DNA from: Isoetes taiwanensis
Lineage: Eukaryota; Streptophyta; Lycopodiopsida; Isoetales; Isoetaceae
Reading direction: 5' to 3'
Assembly: GCA_021234155.1 (NCBI GenBank)
Contig: JAJEKV010000016.1
Span: 20,711,863 to 20,775,862 of the forward strand
DNA length: 64,000 nt
A program made the translations under genes and the position numbers. The notes below the pieces were generated by a model. The model did no database searches. It had not been told where the DNA came from and saw nothing but the letters and a program-made list of their open reading frames with translations. This document shows positions 48,101 to 58,060 of this stretch, piece by piece (position 1 is the stretch's first letter; every line of letters starts with the position of its first letter).

Positions 48101-50948
48101 AAACAAGCATTGAACAATAGATTGATTCGGCCATAAAACACATGGAAGACATACATGAACTGCTCACAATGTTGAAAATCAAGATAGAAGCCATGATACA
48201 AAAAAAAATGAGTGCAAAAGCAAGTACAAAGCAATCGGATTGTATTTGACCTACGTCGATATATCGCGGCCAGTTCACTTTCTTCCGGAAGCAAAAAGAA
48301 CCTAAAGTTGCCCCCTTCAAAATAAATAAGCACCTTCATATCGAACTCGCTTGCTCCCCTTCAATTATGCCAAGCTAGACCTCGAAGTTTTGTATACATA
48401 AAATTTGCATCCGCATCTATGCCACGTAAGGTTTCCTATGAAGCCTCAGAGTGAGCGTGCATCTGCATTTACCCCTCGATCTTCGACATCTTTGATCTTT
48501 TTAAGCATGGGGGAGTTACCTTACCCGCATGTGCTCCCTTGCCAACATTTGGAAGGCCCCCTACCAAATAAGAAAATGTGAGAATAGCCCACCAAACTTT
48601 TCATAGTCTTTATATATTAGTTTTAAAACAAAACATGCGGTACTTACCACAAGACCAACGCCAAATGCCAACAGATGCAAAGTTAAAGATTGCCACCTGC
48701 CAAATCTGCAAACCATCCAAACTAGCATTAAATATTTCATCATCTTTGTGTCTCAACAACCCTCAAGGTTTTGTAGACAAATTTACAACAAGAAAGGAAG
48801 ATCAAATACTACAAAATAAAAAACTTTGCATCATCATTCGGTGACAACATCCACGTATAGCAGATCCTAACAAATGACTTATCAATTGCAAAAGGCATCC
48901 CCAATGATGCACAAGTTATCCACGTGAGTAAAGTTGCTATCAAGTGTAAGAAATAGGGTCAGCACAAATTCTCCCTATAATAATTAAAACTTAAGTGAGG
49001 TTTCAGTGGATAGAGTATCTAACCTCTACCGTAAAATGAACCTGCCCTCGAATATAATAAGACATGTTGTCTCTGCTGCTAAGAGCCACTCAAGACATGT
49101 TGCCTTGTCGCTAAGAGCCTTTAAAAATAAAGTAATAGTCGATGAAAAAGGGTATTTACCTGGCGCGCAGATGCTACTCTACTTCCAAGTTATCTCGAGG
49201 AGAAATCTTCTGGCAAGAACAACAAAAACATTCCTTTAACCCTTAAAGAGGGAAGGGCGTATGAAAAAGTCCAACCCCTAGGAAAATCGCCGAAAGTAGT
49301 GTATCAACTGTTCGGTCATCACCACCATAGCTCTCCTCGCTATTAGAACGTCGCGAAAAATCCGGGGCTTGCAAAGAGGTTACATCTTTTCAAACAAATC
49401 ACAATCACTTAGGATACCTATACCGTAAAAATCGTGATAGCCGCGAGATACCCGTGAAAGTCACAGCATGCCGCATATACCGCTGCCAAATGTCCCAGCC
49501 ATTAAATCAAGAGTCCGTCGCATGAGATGCCTTTAATGAGAAAAAATTATGGCAGAAAGCAGCTATTAGATGACATACGTGCATAAGACGCGGTTACATA
49601 TGACTTGCACTTTAATAGCAAACTAGGAAAACATGGGAAAAATGGTGATGGAGAAAAAATAATATAAAACCAAAAACATGATGTTCTCTATATATTACCG
49701 CTTGGGTTTTACAGATCCGTAATCCTGGTAGCCGACTCATTGCATTGGTCGTGATCCGCAACTCTGCGGTGCGACACAACTACAACACCATTCTTCCTAT
49801 TGTTTCCACTCCACCCCTCGCGGTGTCCACTAATTCAAATTGATCATCTCAAATCCCTCATTCGCTTTGTCAATCCTCTCTTTGCCGCCTCTAAGGTATA
49901 AAAGTAAGTAAGAAACTCCATTTTCAAATCCTCACCGGTAATACTATGACACATGCGCCTCATAAATGCAATGATGTGGATAACTTATGTTTCTCAGGGA
50001 GCGTACCGGATTAAAATAATAATAAGCGCATAATTTGGTCCAAAGAAGTTCCCGCGGATGTTTCAATGACAAAAGATCATGAATATTTATGCTTCTCAAA
50101 GGCAATAAAGCCAAGGCATGTGCCATTGTTGTATGTAATAAGTCTTCAGTTCGACATGAAAGGGAGTACTTACTTGAGAAAGACGGCCAATAAATCTATA
50201 GTCGAAATATAAAGAATACCATTAATTGAAGCTAGGCTGCTTTTCTAACGCTTTACTCCAAGTTTCCAAGGCATTTTGTATATAAGCTCGACAACATTAT
50301 AGAAGGCAAAAAGTGACCAGATCCTCGGCATATAATCGGAAATTTTATTGGCCTGGATCCTTTTAAGAGCGCTAGGAATGCAATCGGAATTTGGTTTTAC
50401 ACTGAAGTAACTTCTGTCTAAAAATTCCACCCATCAAGAAAAAAGGACTCAAGTAAGAAAGTTATCAAAGAAACAATTGACAATAAATTAAAACAGAGTG
50501 TGGCCAAAAATCTATAAAAGAGGTATGCTTAAAACGCCATTTTCAAAGGGGTGTTTCTGCATTCCAAGTTCTAAACATCCTATGTAAAAAAGTTAGAACA
50601 TTCATTCATCATATTATCCTATAGGAAGGTTGCAAATTACGCGGAAACACCTGATGGAGAGCCTTCCACAGAGACATGGGCAATGAGCCTACTCAATCAA
50701 GCAAAGACCGTAACAAATGCTAAAGTAATCCTCGAAAGTAAGAGTAAATATCATGCTAGATCATTAATCTCATTAACCTGAATCGTCAAAAGTAACATAA
50801 ATTAACGCTTTTATTTAAGTAATACCTGCCTTGTGAAGACTTGTGAAGATTGTTCTTCATAAAAGATATTAATCGCTACAAGCAGCATTGGCTCCCTTCC
50901 TGACCAAGTTCAAGGACCACTTCAAACTCGATCCGTAAAACTCTGGCC
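45169..50948 (+). other. Left internal part of the outer gypsy-type element, no pol recognised
   Basis: AT-rich DNA without any RT, RNase H or integrase motif on either strand. At about 48010-48200 a plus-strand Lys/Glu-rich stretch with a coiled-coil look (LKEEKDRLAKCQTSIEQ) might be gag debris, but it is short. Two tandem ~33 bp copies of AGACATGTTG...CTAAGAGCC lie at 49062-49125. The lack of pol suggests a non-autonomous (LARD-like) element or loss of pol by deletion. Confidence 0.4.
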
Positions 50949-50953
50949 AAATG
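50949..50953. repeat. Target-site duplication of the copia element, left copy (AAATG)
   Basis: AAATG immediately precedes the first LTR, which starts TGTTAGAAATGAC. An identical AAATG follows the second LTR at 58056-58060. Five bp is the normal duplication length for Ty1/copia integration. Confidence 0.9.
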
Positions 50954-51547
50954 TGTTAGAAATGACAAAAATTATGTAAGTCATAGTGATATTCTAATCT
51001 ATGAGAAGCAAAGCAGCAAAGAGATTAGAGTTGTTAAATGGTGTCATGTTATTCAAAGTTAAGCATTGAATGGGGAGACCTATGAGAAGCAAAGGCGTGA
51101 GGGTCAAAGTCAAAGTCAAGCCAAAAGGTGGCGGCCTTTATGAGAAGTAAAGGGCAAAGAGGGTCAAAGTCAAAGTCAAAGCTCAGCGGTGGCGGGCACA
51201 CCCTACCCGGTGTTACTGGGCCCCAGCAAGTAGAAACACAATGCATTACCCCCCTCATCACTACTTAGGTTTTGGATCGGGTCAACGACACCGAAGATAT
51301 GACGCTGGTGGCATCCTATTATTTAGGCAAGTTGAAAAACTTTCTATGAAGCGGGCATGCACGATTTGACAAAGTGGATATAAGTATCCGTGCTTTAGAT
51401 GAGAATATATATATATGACTCGACAATAAGAAAATATGCTAACAGTGCAGTATACGCAGGTGCGCAGGCGCAAATATAAAAAGTGGAGGGGTTTGAAGGA
51501 GACGTAGTCTTGGCATACTTAATTGTCCCAAGCCTGACATTCTACCA
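50954..51547 (+). repeat. 5' LTR of the nested Ty1/copia element
   Basis: About 594 bp, matching the 3' LTR at 57513-58055 along its whole length from TGTTAGAAATGACAAAA to ..TTCTACCA (TTCTAACA in the other copy). A TATATATATATGA stretch at about 51407-51419 is a candidate TATA region. This copy carries an extra 58-bp internal tandem repeat: TATGAGAAG...GGTGGCGG at 51081-51138 and again at 51139-51197. That accounts for the length difference between the two LTRs. Many small indels separate the copies. Confidence 0.93.
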
Positions 51548-51562
51548 TTGGTATCGTGAGGC
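51548..51562 (+). other. Primer-binding site of the copia element
   Basis: TTGGTATCGTGAGGC directly follows the 5' LTR. It resembles TGGTATCAGAGC, the sequence complementary to initiator tRNA-Met that primes minus-strand synthesis in most plant copia elements, with one or two differences. Confidence 0.85.
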
Positions 51563-51599
51563 TAACTAAATCGCCCTCGCGGATAATGACAACCGCATT

Positions 51600-52560
51600 C
51601 GGCAAATCTATTGAACTCTTTCATTGAAGTTTTTAAAGGAGATGGAGGATTCTCAAACTGAAGTGAGAGTATTAGAGTCAGACTGAGTTTAAAAATTGTG
51701 GTATTTATTCGATGGTAGTCCAAGAAGGGGTGCAACTAGCTCCAGTGATTCAAGTCCTCGCTGCTAGTAGTAGTAATGCTCAATCAAAAGTGGGTGGGGA
51801 ACCAAAGTGAAGGTGTGTCTACCCCTGAAGGGCAACTTCTCCTCGAAGTTCGTATGGTAGAAGATGAAGCTAAGATTGGCGGGAGGCCCAAAGCCATAAT
51901 CATGTGTAAGGTAGTAAGTAATCGCCTTAAAACTGGAGCTTCGGTGCGTACGAAGCCTAAGGAAATGTGGGATTATTTGATAAAGCACTATGAACAAAAA
52001 GCTCTTCGCCAAATAATAGATGTGCTAGAAAACAAGCTTAAGGAAGATGAAATTGTTTGAGAAAGATAACTTGAATCGGATTTTGAGAGAGATTTGATTC
52101 CATTATTGCGTATCTTGAGGGAGCTTGAAATATCTTGAATGAACGCGACAACACTAATATTTCGGCAAGAGCAGTGACTTCATAATAATCACTTGGCAAC
52201 TTTACTCGAAATGTAGCCACTTTCCATGAGCATGCTATCGCACGGATAATGCCACTTAATTTGAATGTACCTTACTATTACTCGTGAGAGGAAGCTCATC
52301 ACGAGATCTTGTGGCGTGTGTAAGACCAAAAGAGGTGGTTTTTCAAGAGGAAAAAGTAGGACCTTGTTATGCATGTAATCAATTTGTCACCTAAAAGAGT
52401 GAGTGTCCAAACAATAGTGAGAAGGAATTTAGATGTTTTAATTGTGAAGGCAAAGGTCATTTTGTTTCCGATTGCCCAAGCCCCTAAAAAGGGAAGAGGT
52501 CGTAGGAGATTTTCTCGAACTTATAGAGGTATGTGGGCAAGGGAAAATTCAAAAGGAGGC
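51600..52560 (+). pseudogene. Copia gag remnant with two zinc knuckles
   Basis: A plus-strand frame at 51776-52060 contains a KPKEMWDYLIKHYEQ-type segment resembling the W-x-x-L core of copia gag. Two zinc knuckles follow. A degenerate one reads CYACNQF... near 52365-52410. A well-kept one reads CFNCEGKGHFVSDC (CX2CX4HX4C intact) at 52434-52475. These bind the element RNA in the particle. Frameshifts separate the pieces. Confidence 0.85.
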
Positions 52561-52639
52561 TCAAGTATTAATGTGTGGTAGAAAACAAGATAGTGAAAGT
52601 GAAGGTGAACTTGAGGATGACACCTTGGAGGTAAGGGAA

Positions 52640-52985
52640 GAATTTAACTTGGTAATGTTTCGTGAGTTTCCCCAAGGAAAAGCACAACCAATTTGTTGTT
52701 ATAGATTCGTGAGCGTAAAAAAGTGTGATGTGTGATTTTTGCATATGCTTAAGGAGTGGGAAAAGAAAAGCAAAGAAGGTGCAACTTGGTGATGGGGGTT
52801 TGAAGAAAATAGAAGATACCGAGTTTTTAGAGTTGTTTGACTTAAATGGTAAAATTGTAAAATTGAGAGATGTTTTGTGTGTGTGCCTAGCCTTGTTAGA
52901 AATCTCATATCCTTCAGATGCCACCGGGTGGATTTGGGATATAAAGTGTCGCTTGAATGTATCCATTGTAAAAGTGTTTCTTTAA
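52640..52985 (+). pseudogene. Copia protease remnant
   Basis: The frame FVVIDS-stop-A at 52692-52715 corresponds to the aspartic protease site (V-I-D-S-G-A). The catalytic Asp is at 52704-52706, and the Gly codon is changed to TGA at 52710-52712. Further protease-like sequence follows to about 52985. The protease would cut the polyprotein, and the stop alone would abolish pol expression. Confidence 0.75.
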
Positions 52986-53184
52986 TGGTGAATTAAAAGT
53001 TTATTGGCAAAAGAGTTGGTAATCTTTGATTGAATATGTAGCATACAATGTGGGTTTTCTTTTGTGTTTTTGTAACGCTTTTCACTCAAGGTTTTCCTAG
53101 CATTTGATGATTCAAAGTCGGATGTACTAATGCGCATACATCTAGAGTGCACAATTTCTGAGCCATTGATTTTAGCCTTTTTCC

Positions 53185-53345
53185 AATGGTCAATAAAATC
53201 AATGGCTCACAACAAAAAGCCCTTTTTTTGTGCAAAGTGGTGCATAATGGTCAATAAATCAATGGCTCACAACAAAGCTCCTTTTTTCGTGTGTGTGGTG
53301 CATAATGGTCAACAACCAATGGCTCTCTCACAACAAAAGCCTCTT
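53185..53345. repeat. Three tandem ~60 bp repeats inside the copia element
   Basis: The unit CAATGGCTCACAACAAAA.CCTTTTTT.GTG..GTGGTGCATAATGGTCAATAAAT appears three times, with starts near 53200, 53260 and 53318. The unit is not part of known copia coding sequence. It lies in the ~2 kb block that separates protease from the integrase core. Confidence 0.8.
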
Positions 53346-54064
53346 TTAGCGCAGGGAAAGTGGCTAATGGGGCAACAATATGAAGGGCGCATGTAGTGCG
53401 CCCGGGCCGCAACACATTTTATCATAACTTTGATCCGTAGCCTGCTTTTGAGATGATTTTTATTATGCTGGAAAGCTCTCTCCCGATCTTTTGATAGTGT
53501 ATGATATGGATATGTTTGGTTGTTATCTGCTAAAACAGCAATTCTTCTCGCCGGGTTTGGTAGGCTTTGGCGATCCCGTACCATTAACAAGGTGATTGCG
53601 CTTATTGGATATTGTTTTATGGCTCATTTCGAATGAAGCCCTGAAAAATTACCATGCATTTTTGATCTTGAGGCTTCTAGATCCTTGTGCTAACAAAGTT
53701 GCAAGTTTCCCACTTGTTTCTCACCACAAGAATCCATGGAGGCCAAAGGTTGCCGCAATTCCAAATTGAAAAATGTTTGTGTATGGGTGTTGCAAACTTT
53801 ATGACTTCTCTCGCATCACGGGGATCAATCGCTTCATCTTTTTATGGTAACTTTTACTTATGTTCCCATTTGTTTTATTGTGATGAAATTCAAAAAAGCT
53901 GCTGTGTGATGAAAGCCTCAAAATGAATTCTTCTAGTTTTTTCTCGCAGTTTTGAATTTTAAATTTTTTGTCTCACCTGGGGAGGGGGGTCATGGATAAA
54001 ATCTTAAGGCCCTTCTATGCCGTAATTTTTGTAATATTAGTCTGATATGACTGAACATAGTAAT

Positions 54065-54538
54065 ATTGACATTAACAAACTTCAACACATAACTACCATT
54101 GATATTAATTAACACAACCATTGGGTCCAACACATTTAAATTAAAATCCCCTTAAACTCTTTGGTTTGGGTGCATATTCACACGGGGTGACGAAATGTAG
54201 AAGCCCTACACTGTATATTTTGCACGTATGAAATCAACACTATATAGTATTCTCGCTTTGAAATCTTATAGTATTTTTGCTAATCTTGTTATACAAAGAT
54301 AGCAAATTTTGTACTTTGCATACCCACAAAATCCAGGAACTTTACGCATTTGTAGATTAAGGAATAAGGGGTGAATATGCCTATCCACGCTCTCTCGTTC
54401 TGAGTCACCTCGCAGGAATATGCACCCAAAACCAAAAGGGGGGGTTTAAGGGGGATTTTAATTTAAAATGTGTTGGACCCAATGGTCGCGGTTAATTAAT
54501 GTCAATGGTAAGCTATGTGTTGGTTGTTAATGTCAATG
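54065..54538. mobile_element. Snapback (MITE-like) element nested in the copia element
   Basis: Two long inverted arms, about 54065-54190 and 54404-54538, read TTGACATTAACAA...CCATTGGGTCCAACACATTTAAATTAAAATCCCCTTAAAC...GGGTGCATATTC and its reverse complement, with a few indels. The ~210 bp loop is AT-rich and non-coding. Length and structure fit a foldback or MITE-type DNA element. An extra GTTAATGTCAATGGTTG copy abuts the right arm. The terminal dinucleotides and target-site duplication could not be fixed. Confidence 0.75.
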
Positions 54539-54989
54539 GTTGTTGGTGTGTTGGGGTTTAATTTTTATATGTTGATGTTAATGGTTCATGAAATTGGTCT
54601 TGTGGAATAATATTCAGGATGTGAAAGTATGGCATACCATTATGTCATGTAAATGTTGCAATAATTAAAAGGCTTGGGGAAAGGGATTAATATCCGCTAA
54701 GGTACAAAATGAAAAGTTTCTATGTGGAGGTCGCAGCTAACTTGGAAAGCAATCAAGATTGCCATTTAAAAGGTCACACAAAAGAGCAAAGTGGCATTTT
54801 GGATTTGGTACATACGTGTATTTTATGTGGTCCTATAAATTACGTAGTTTGAGTGGGCATAAATATTTCATGAGTTTTTATTGACACTTTAAAAGTTAAA
54901 AACTGCTAAGTGTTATATTTGAAAACAAAAGACCAAGCTAGTGATGTTTTGAAGTTATTTATCAATAAAACCGAGCTAGAAACCGGAAG

Positions 54990-55450
54990 AAAGATAAAGC
55001 GTACGTCGCATGGAGGTGAATATATTCCATGAATTTAAAGCTTTTTGTGTAAACAATGGGAATCAGAGGCAATTGACATGTCGCATACTACCACAACAAA
55101 AAATGGAGTTCGCAGCGAAAAATAGAACCCTTGCTTGATGCCGTGAGATCCATGTTGAAGTATTCTCGTTTACCAAATTATTTATGGGATGAAGTCGAAG
55201 ATGTACCGGCCTACATTCAAAAACTTGTTACAATTTCATCAAGTATTAAAGGTGCAATTCCGTAAATGCTTTGTCCCCGTAAGTTTACCTTCTTATGATA
55301 GATTAAAAGCATATGGGTGTTTATGTTTTGTACATGTTCCTCAAGAACTGAGGAAAAAGTTGGATGATAGAAAGCGATACATATCTTATCTAGTAGGGTA
55401 TGATCTAACCGCCAAAAGTATTCAGATTATATGACTCGCTTAGAAGAAAA
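54990..55450 (+). pseudogene. Copia integrase remnant
   Basis: The integrase core tail is recognisable. An EF.AFC..NG..RQLTC-like block lies at 55018-55080, then PQQKMEFAAKNRT (usual PQQNGVAERKNRT) at 55090-55128. An LPNYLWDE-type segment follows near 55170-55190, then YDRLKAYGCLCFVHVP at 55297-55343 and YLVGYD.TAKS near 55386-55420. The earlier D,D part of the catalytic triad was not found, so the N-terminal half has probably been displaced or lost in the 53.0-55.0 kb block. Confidence 0.85.
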
Positions 55451-56029
55451 ATTATGGGTAGGGGTAGAGATGTGGCCTTCAATGGAAACTTAATTTTATA
55501 GGAAAATTCCTAAGATAAATACCTAAGATCCATGTGAAAGTGAAAGGAAAGATAGTATTGTTATGAAACAAATGCTTCGTAATAAGTGAAGAAGAAAAAC
55601 TCAAGTTAGATTGAGCAGACGGAGGATCTGGAGAGGAGTCGAAATGATTCCAAGTAATGTTGTTTATTTAAGTGAATCAGTGTTGAGCAAGAGATTTCTG
55701 AACACCAAGAGGCGTATAAGTGGGATAAAATTGATAGACCAAAAGAAAACCTGCATCGCACTGTAAGCCTCTCCTCAAATGCTGAAGTACAGTCGTCATG
55801 AGAGCCCCATGGGTAGAACCCAACTTGGAAAGTAAAAAGACTTAGATCTCGTAGAGAAATTAATAACGATTTGACATTTTGATACTCTTGAAACGCATAA
55901 GATTCCACAAAATTATATGGAGGCAGCTCAAGATATGAATGGAAAGAACTCGGAAATGTGCTATGGAAGAAGAAATGAGAGCATTCAAAAGAACAAAACA
56001 CTTATACAAAGAGTGGAGACTTTCCTACA

Positions 56030-56830
56030 AGAATATAGTTGGAAGTGGATCTATAGAATAAAACCAGAGTAGACAAAAATACAAAAGAAATTTAAAGCCG
56101 CATTTGTTGCACAAGGCTTTACACGTAAAAGGAGAAGATTTTGATGAAACATTCTCACCATTGGTAAAGATAAATAGTTTGAGAATGCATAGCTATTGCT
56201 AATGCTTGTGACCTTGAAATCCATCATGTTGGATAAGTACGCAAAGATTCTTGGAATGCTAAGTTAGAGGAGGAAATTTATTTAAGACCTCGCGACTGGA
56301 TTTGAAGAGGAAAAAAGGAAAAAATTTGTTAGCAGCAGCTTTATGGTCTAAAACAATCTCCTAGGGAATGGTATAAATGTATGGATGGATATCTTGTGGT
56401 AAATTCAAGGTTTTGAGAAGCTCAATTTCATGATGGTAATATCTATAGGTTCAAAAATGGGAGATGCCCGGTGTACTTTCATGTTTTATATGTTGATGAC
56501 AATATTATGATATCAAAGGGAACTCAAGTACTAAATCATTGCAAAGCTATTATCCTAAGGAAACCATTCCAAAATGAGTGATCTTGAGAGTTAAAGAGGT
56601 TTCAAGTATAGATGTTTATAGGATGCAAGTAAAAATCACAAGATATTAGCTTCTTTGAGTCAACAAGGGCATATTCAAAACATGTTGAAGAAATTTCATA
56701 TGGAAGATTGCAATATGGCATATACCCCATGGTTCCCCGGTCACGTATCTCTCAAGTAGATATGAGTCCAAAAACGTAAGTCAGCAAACAAATGGAGAAA
56801 ATAAGCCCTTTACGAAAGTTTGATTTGGTT
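56030..56830 (+). pseudogene. Copia reverse transcriptase remnant
   Basis: Motifs in order are: FKAAFVAQGFT (about 56090-56125), EDFDETFSPLVKI (about 56131-56170), LEEEIYL near 56265, QLYGLKQSPREWYK (about 56337-56378), and FHVLYVDDNIMIS with the catalytic YVDD at 56489-56500. All are plus strand and diagnostic of Ty1/copia RT. Several frame changes and stops show the gene is dead. Its place after integrase confirms copia rather than gypsy order. Confidence 0.9.
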
Positions 56831-57199
56831 GTTTGTCCTATGTAGCCAATTGTACTAGCCTGACATTGCATTTGCAAGCATATTCTCAAGAGGGGTACAA
56901 CGTGACAAAGGGTCGGTAAAAGACACCTGATTGCAGCAAAAAGGGATCCTCAAATACTTCTGTGTGCTGTACAATGCATTTTTGGTATAGTATTTAATGA
57001 AACCGCCTTTTACAATTGCGTGCTTATTGTGATGTCATTGGGGAGGAGATTTTAGACAAACTAAAATCAACTTCGTGGTATGCTGTTGTTTTTATTAGGT
57101 GGGAGCCCCGCTTGTTTGAAGCGCAAGAAGCAAAGCAAAGATCGCTTTTATCTATAGTCAAGCCGAAGTACAAACCCCGCCAGCCCCTCGCTGACTAAG

Positions 57200-57500
57200 G
57201 AACTTATTTGCAGAAGGCTTATGGCAGTAATTTGATTTGCTCAAAGAGGACCAACAATCATTTATTGGCCAGATAATAGCTCAGTTGTATTGCCATGACA
57301 AAAATCCAGCTTTGCGTTCAAAGGTCAAACACATTGAAATGGAAGTTCATTTTGACGAGATATGGTCAAAAGAAATCAAGTGCATTTGACCTTATGTTAC
57401 TGCCACCGATCAAAGAGCGTATATTCTTTACAAAGGCTCTACCTTTATCCGCATTCCAGAAATAAGAAATTGTTACAATGTGTGATGACAGGGAATATCA
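57200..57500 (+). pseudogene. Copia RNase H remnant
   Basis: WPDNSSVV at 57266-57289, with the catalytic Asp in the D-N-x-S motif, is followed after a frameshift by NPALRSKVKHIEMEVHF near 57303-57355. These are the standard end of copia pol. The frame closes shortly before the polypurine tract. Confidence 0.88.
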
Positions 57501-57502
57501 CA

Positions 57503-57512
57503 TGAAGGGGAA
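57503..57512 (+). other. Polypurine tract of the copia element
   Basis: TGAAGGGGAA lies directly before the 3' LTR. A purine run here primes plus-strand DNA synthesis. Confidence 0.85.
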
Positions 57513-58055
57513 TGTTAGAAATGACAAAATTATAAAAGTCAATATGTGATATTCTAATCTATGAGAAGCAAAGGCAGAGATTAGAGTTGTTAAATGGTGT
57601 CATGTTATTCAAAAGTTAAGCGCTTGAATGGGGAGACTCTGCGAGAAGCAAGGGCGTAGGTCAAAAGTCAAAGTCAAAAGTCAAAAGGTGGCGGGCACAC
57701 CTACCCGTGTGCTCGGGCTCGCTAGGAAAACACACGCATTACCCCCCCGGCCTCACTTAGGGTTTTGGGTTGATCGTCAACGGGTCAAAGTCAACGCATA
57801 CCGGAAGATAGCGCGAAAGGCATCCTATTATTTAGGCAAGTTGAAAATCCTTTCTATAAGCGAAGCGGGCAATGCAACGCATTTGACGCGGGATATATCC
57901 GTGTTGGATGGGAGGAAAATATATATATGACCGAATGGGCCGCAGTACTGGCGCGCTGAGTGCGTATACGCAGTCATGCAAATATAAAGTGGAGGGGTTT
58001 GAAGGAGCCGTGAAGTCTTGCGATATTTGGTTCAATCCCAAGCTCGATTCTAACA
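57513..58055 (+). repeat. 3' LTR of the nested Ty1/copia element
   Basis: 543 bp, from TGTTAGAAATGAC to ...TTCTAACA (TG...CA ends). It has a single copy of the 58-bp segment that is duplicated in the 5' LTR. A TATATATATGA stretch at about 57919-57929 matches the candidate TATA region of the other LTR. Confidence 0.93.
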
Positions 58056-58060
58056 AAATG
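58056..58060. repeat. Target-site duplication of the copia element, right copy (AAATG)
   Basis: Exact match to 50949-50953. Outer-element sequence resumes here. Confidence 0.9.
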
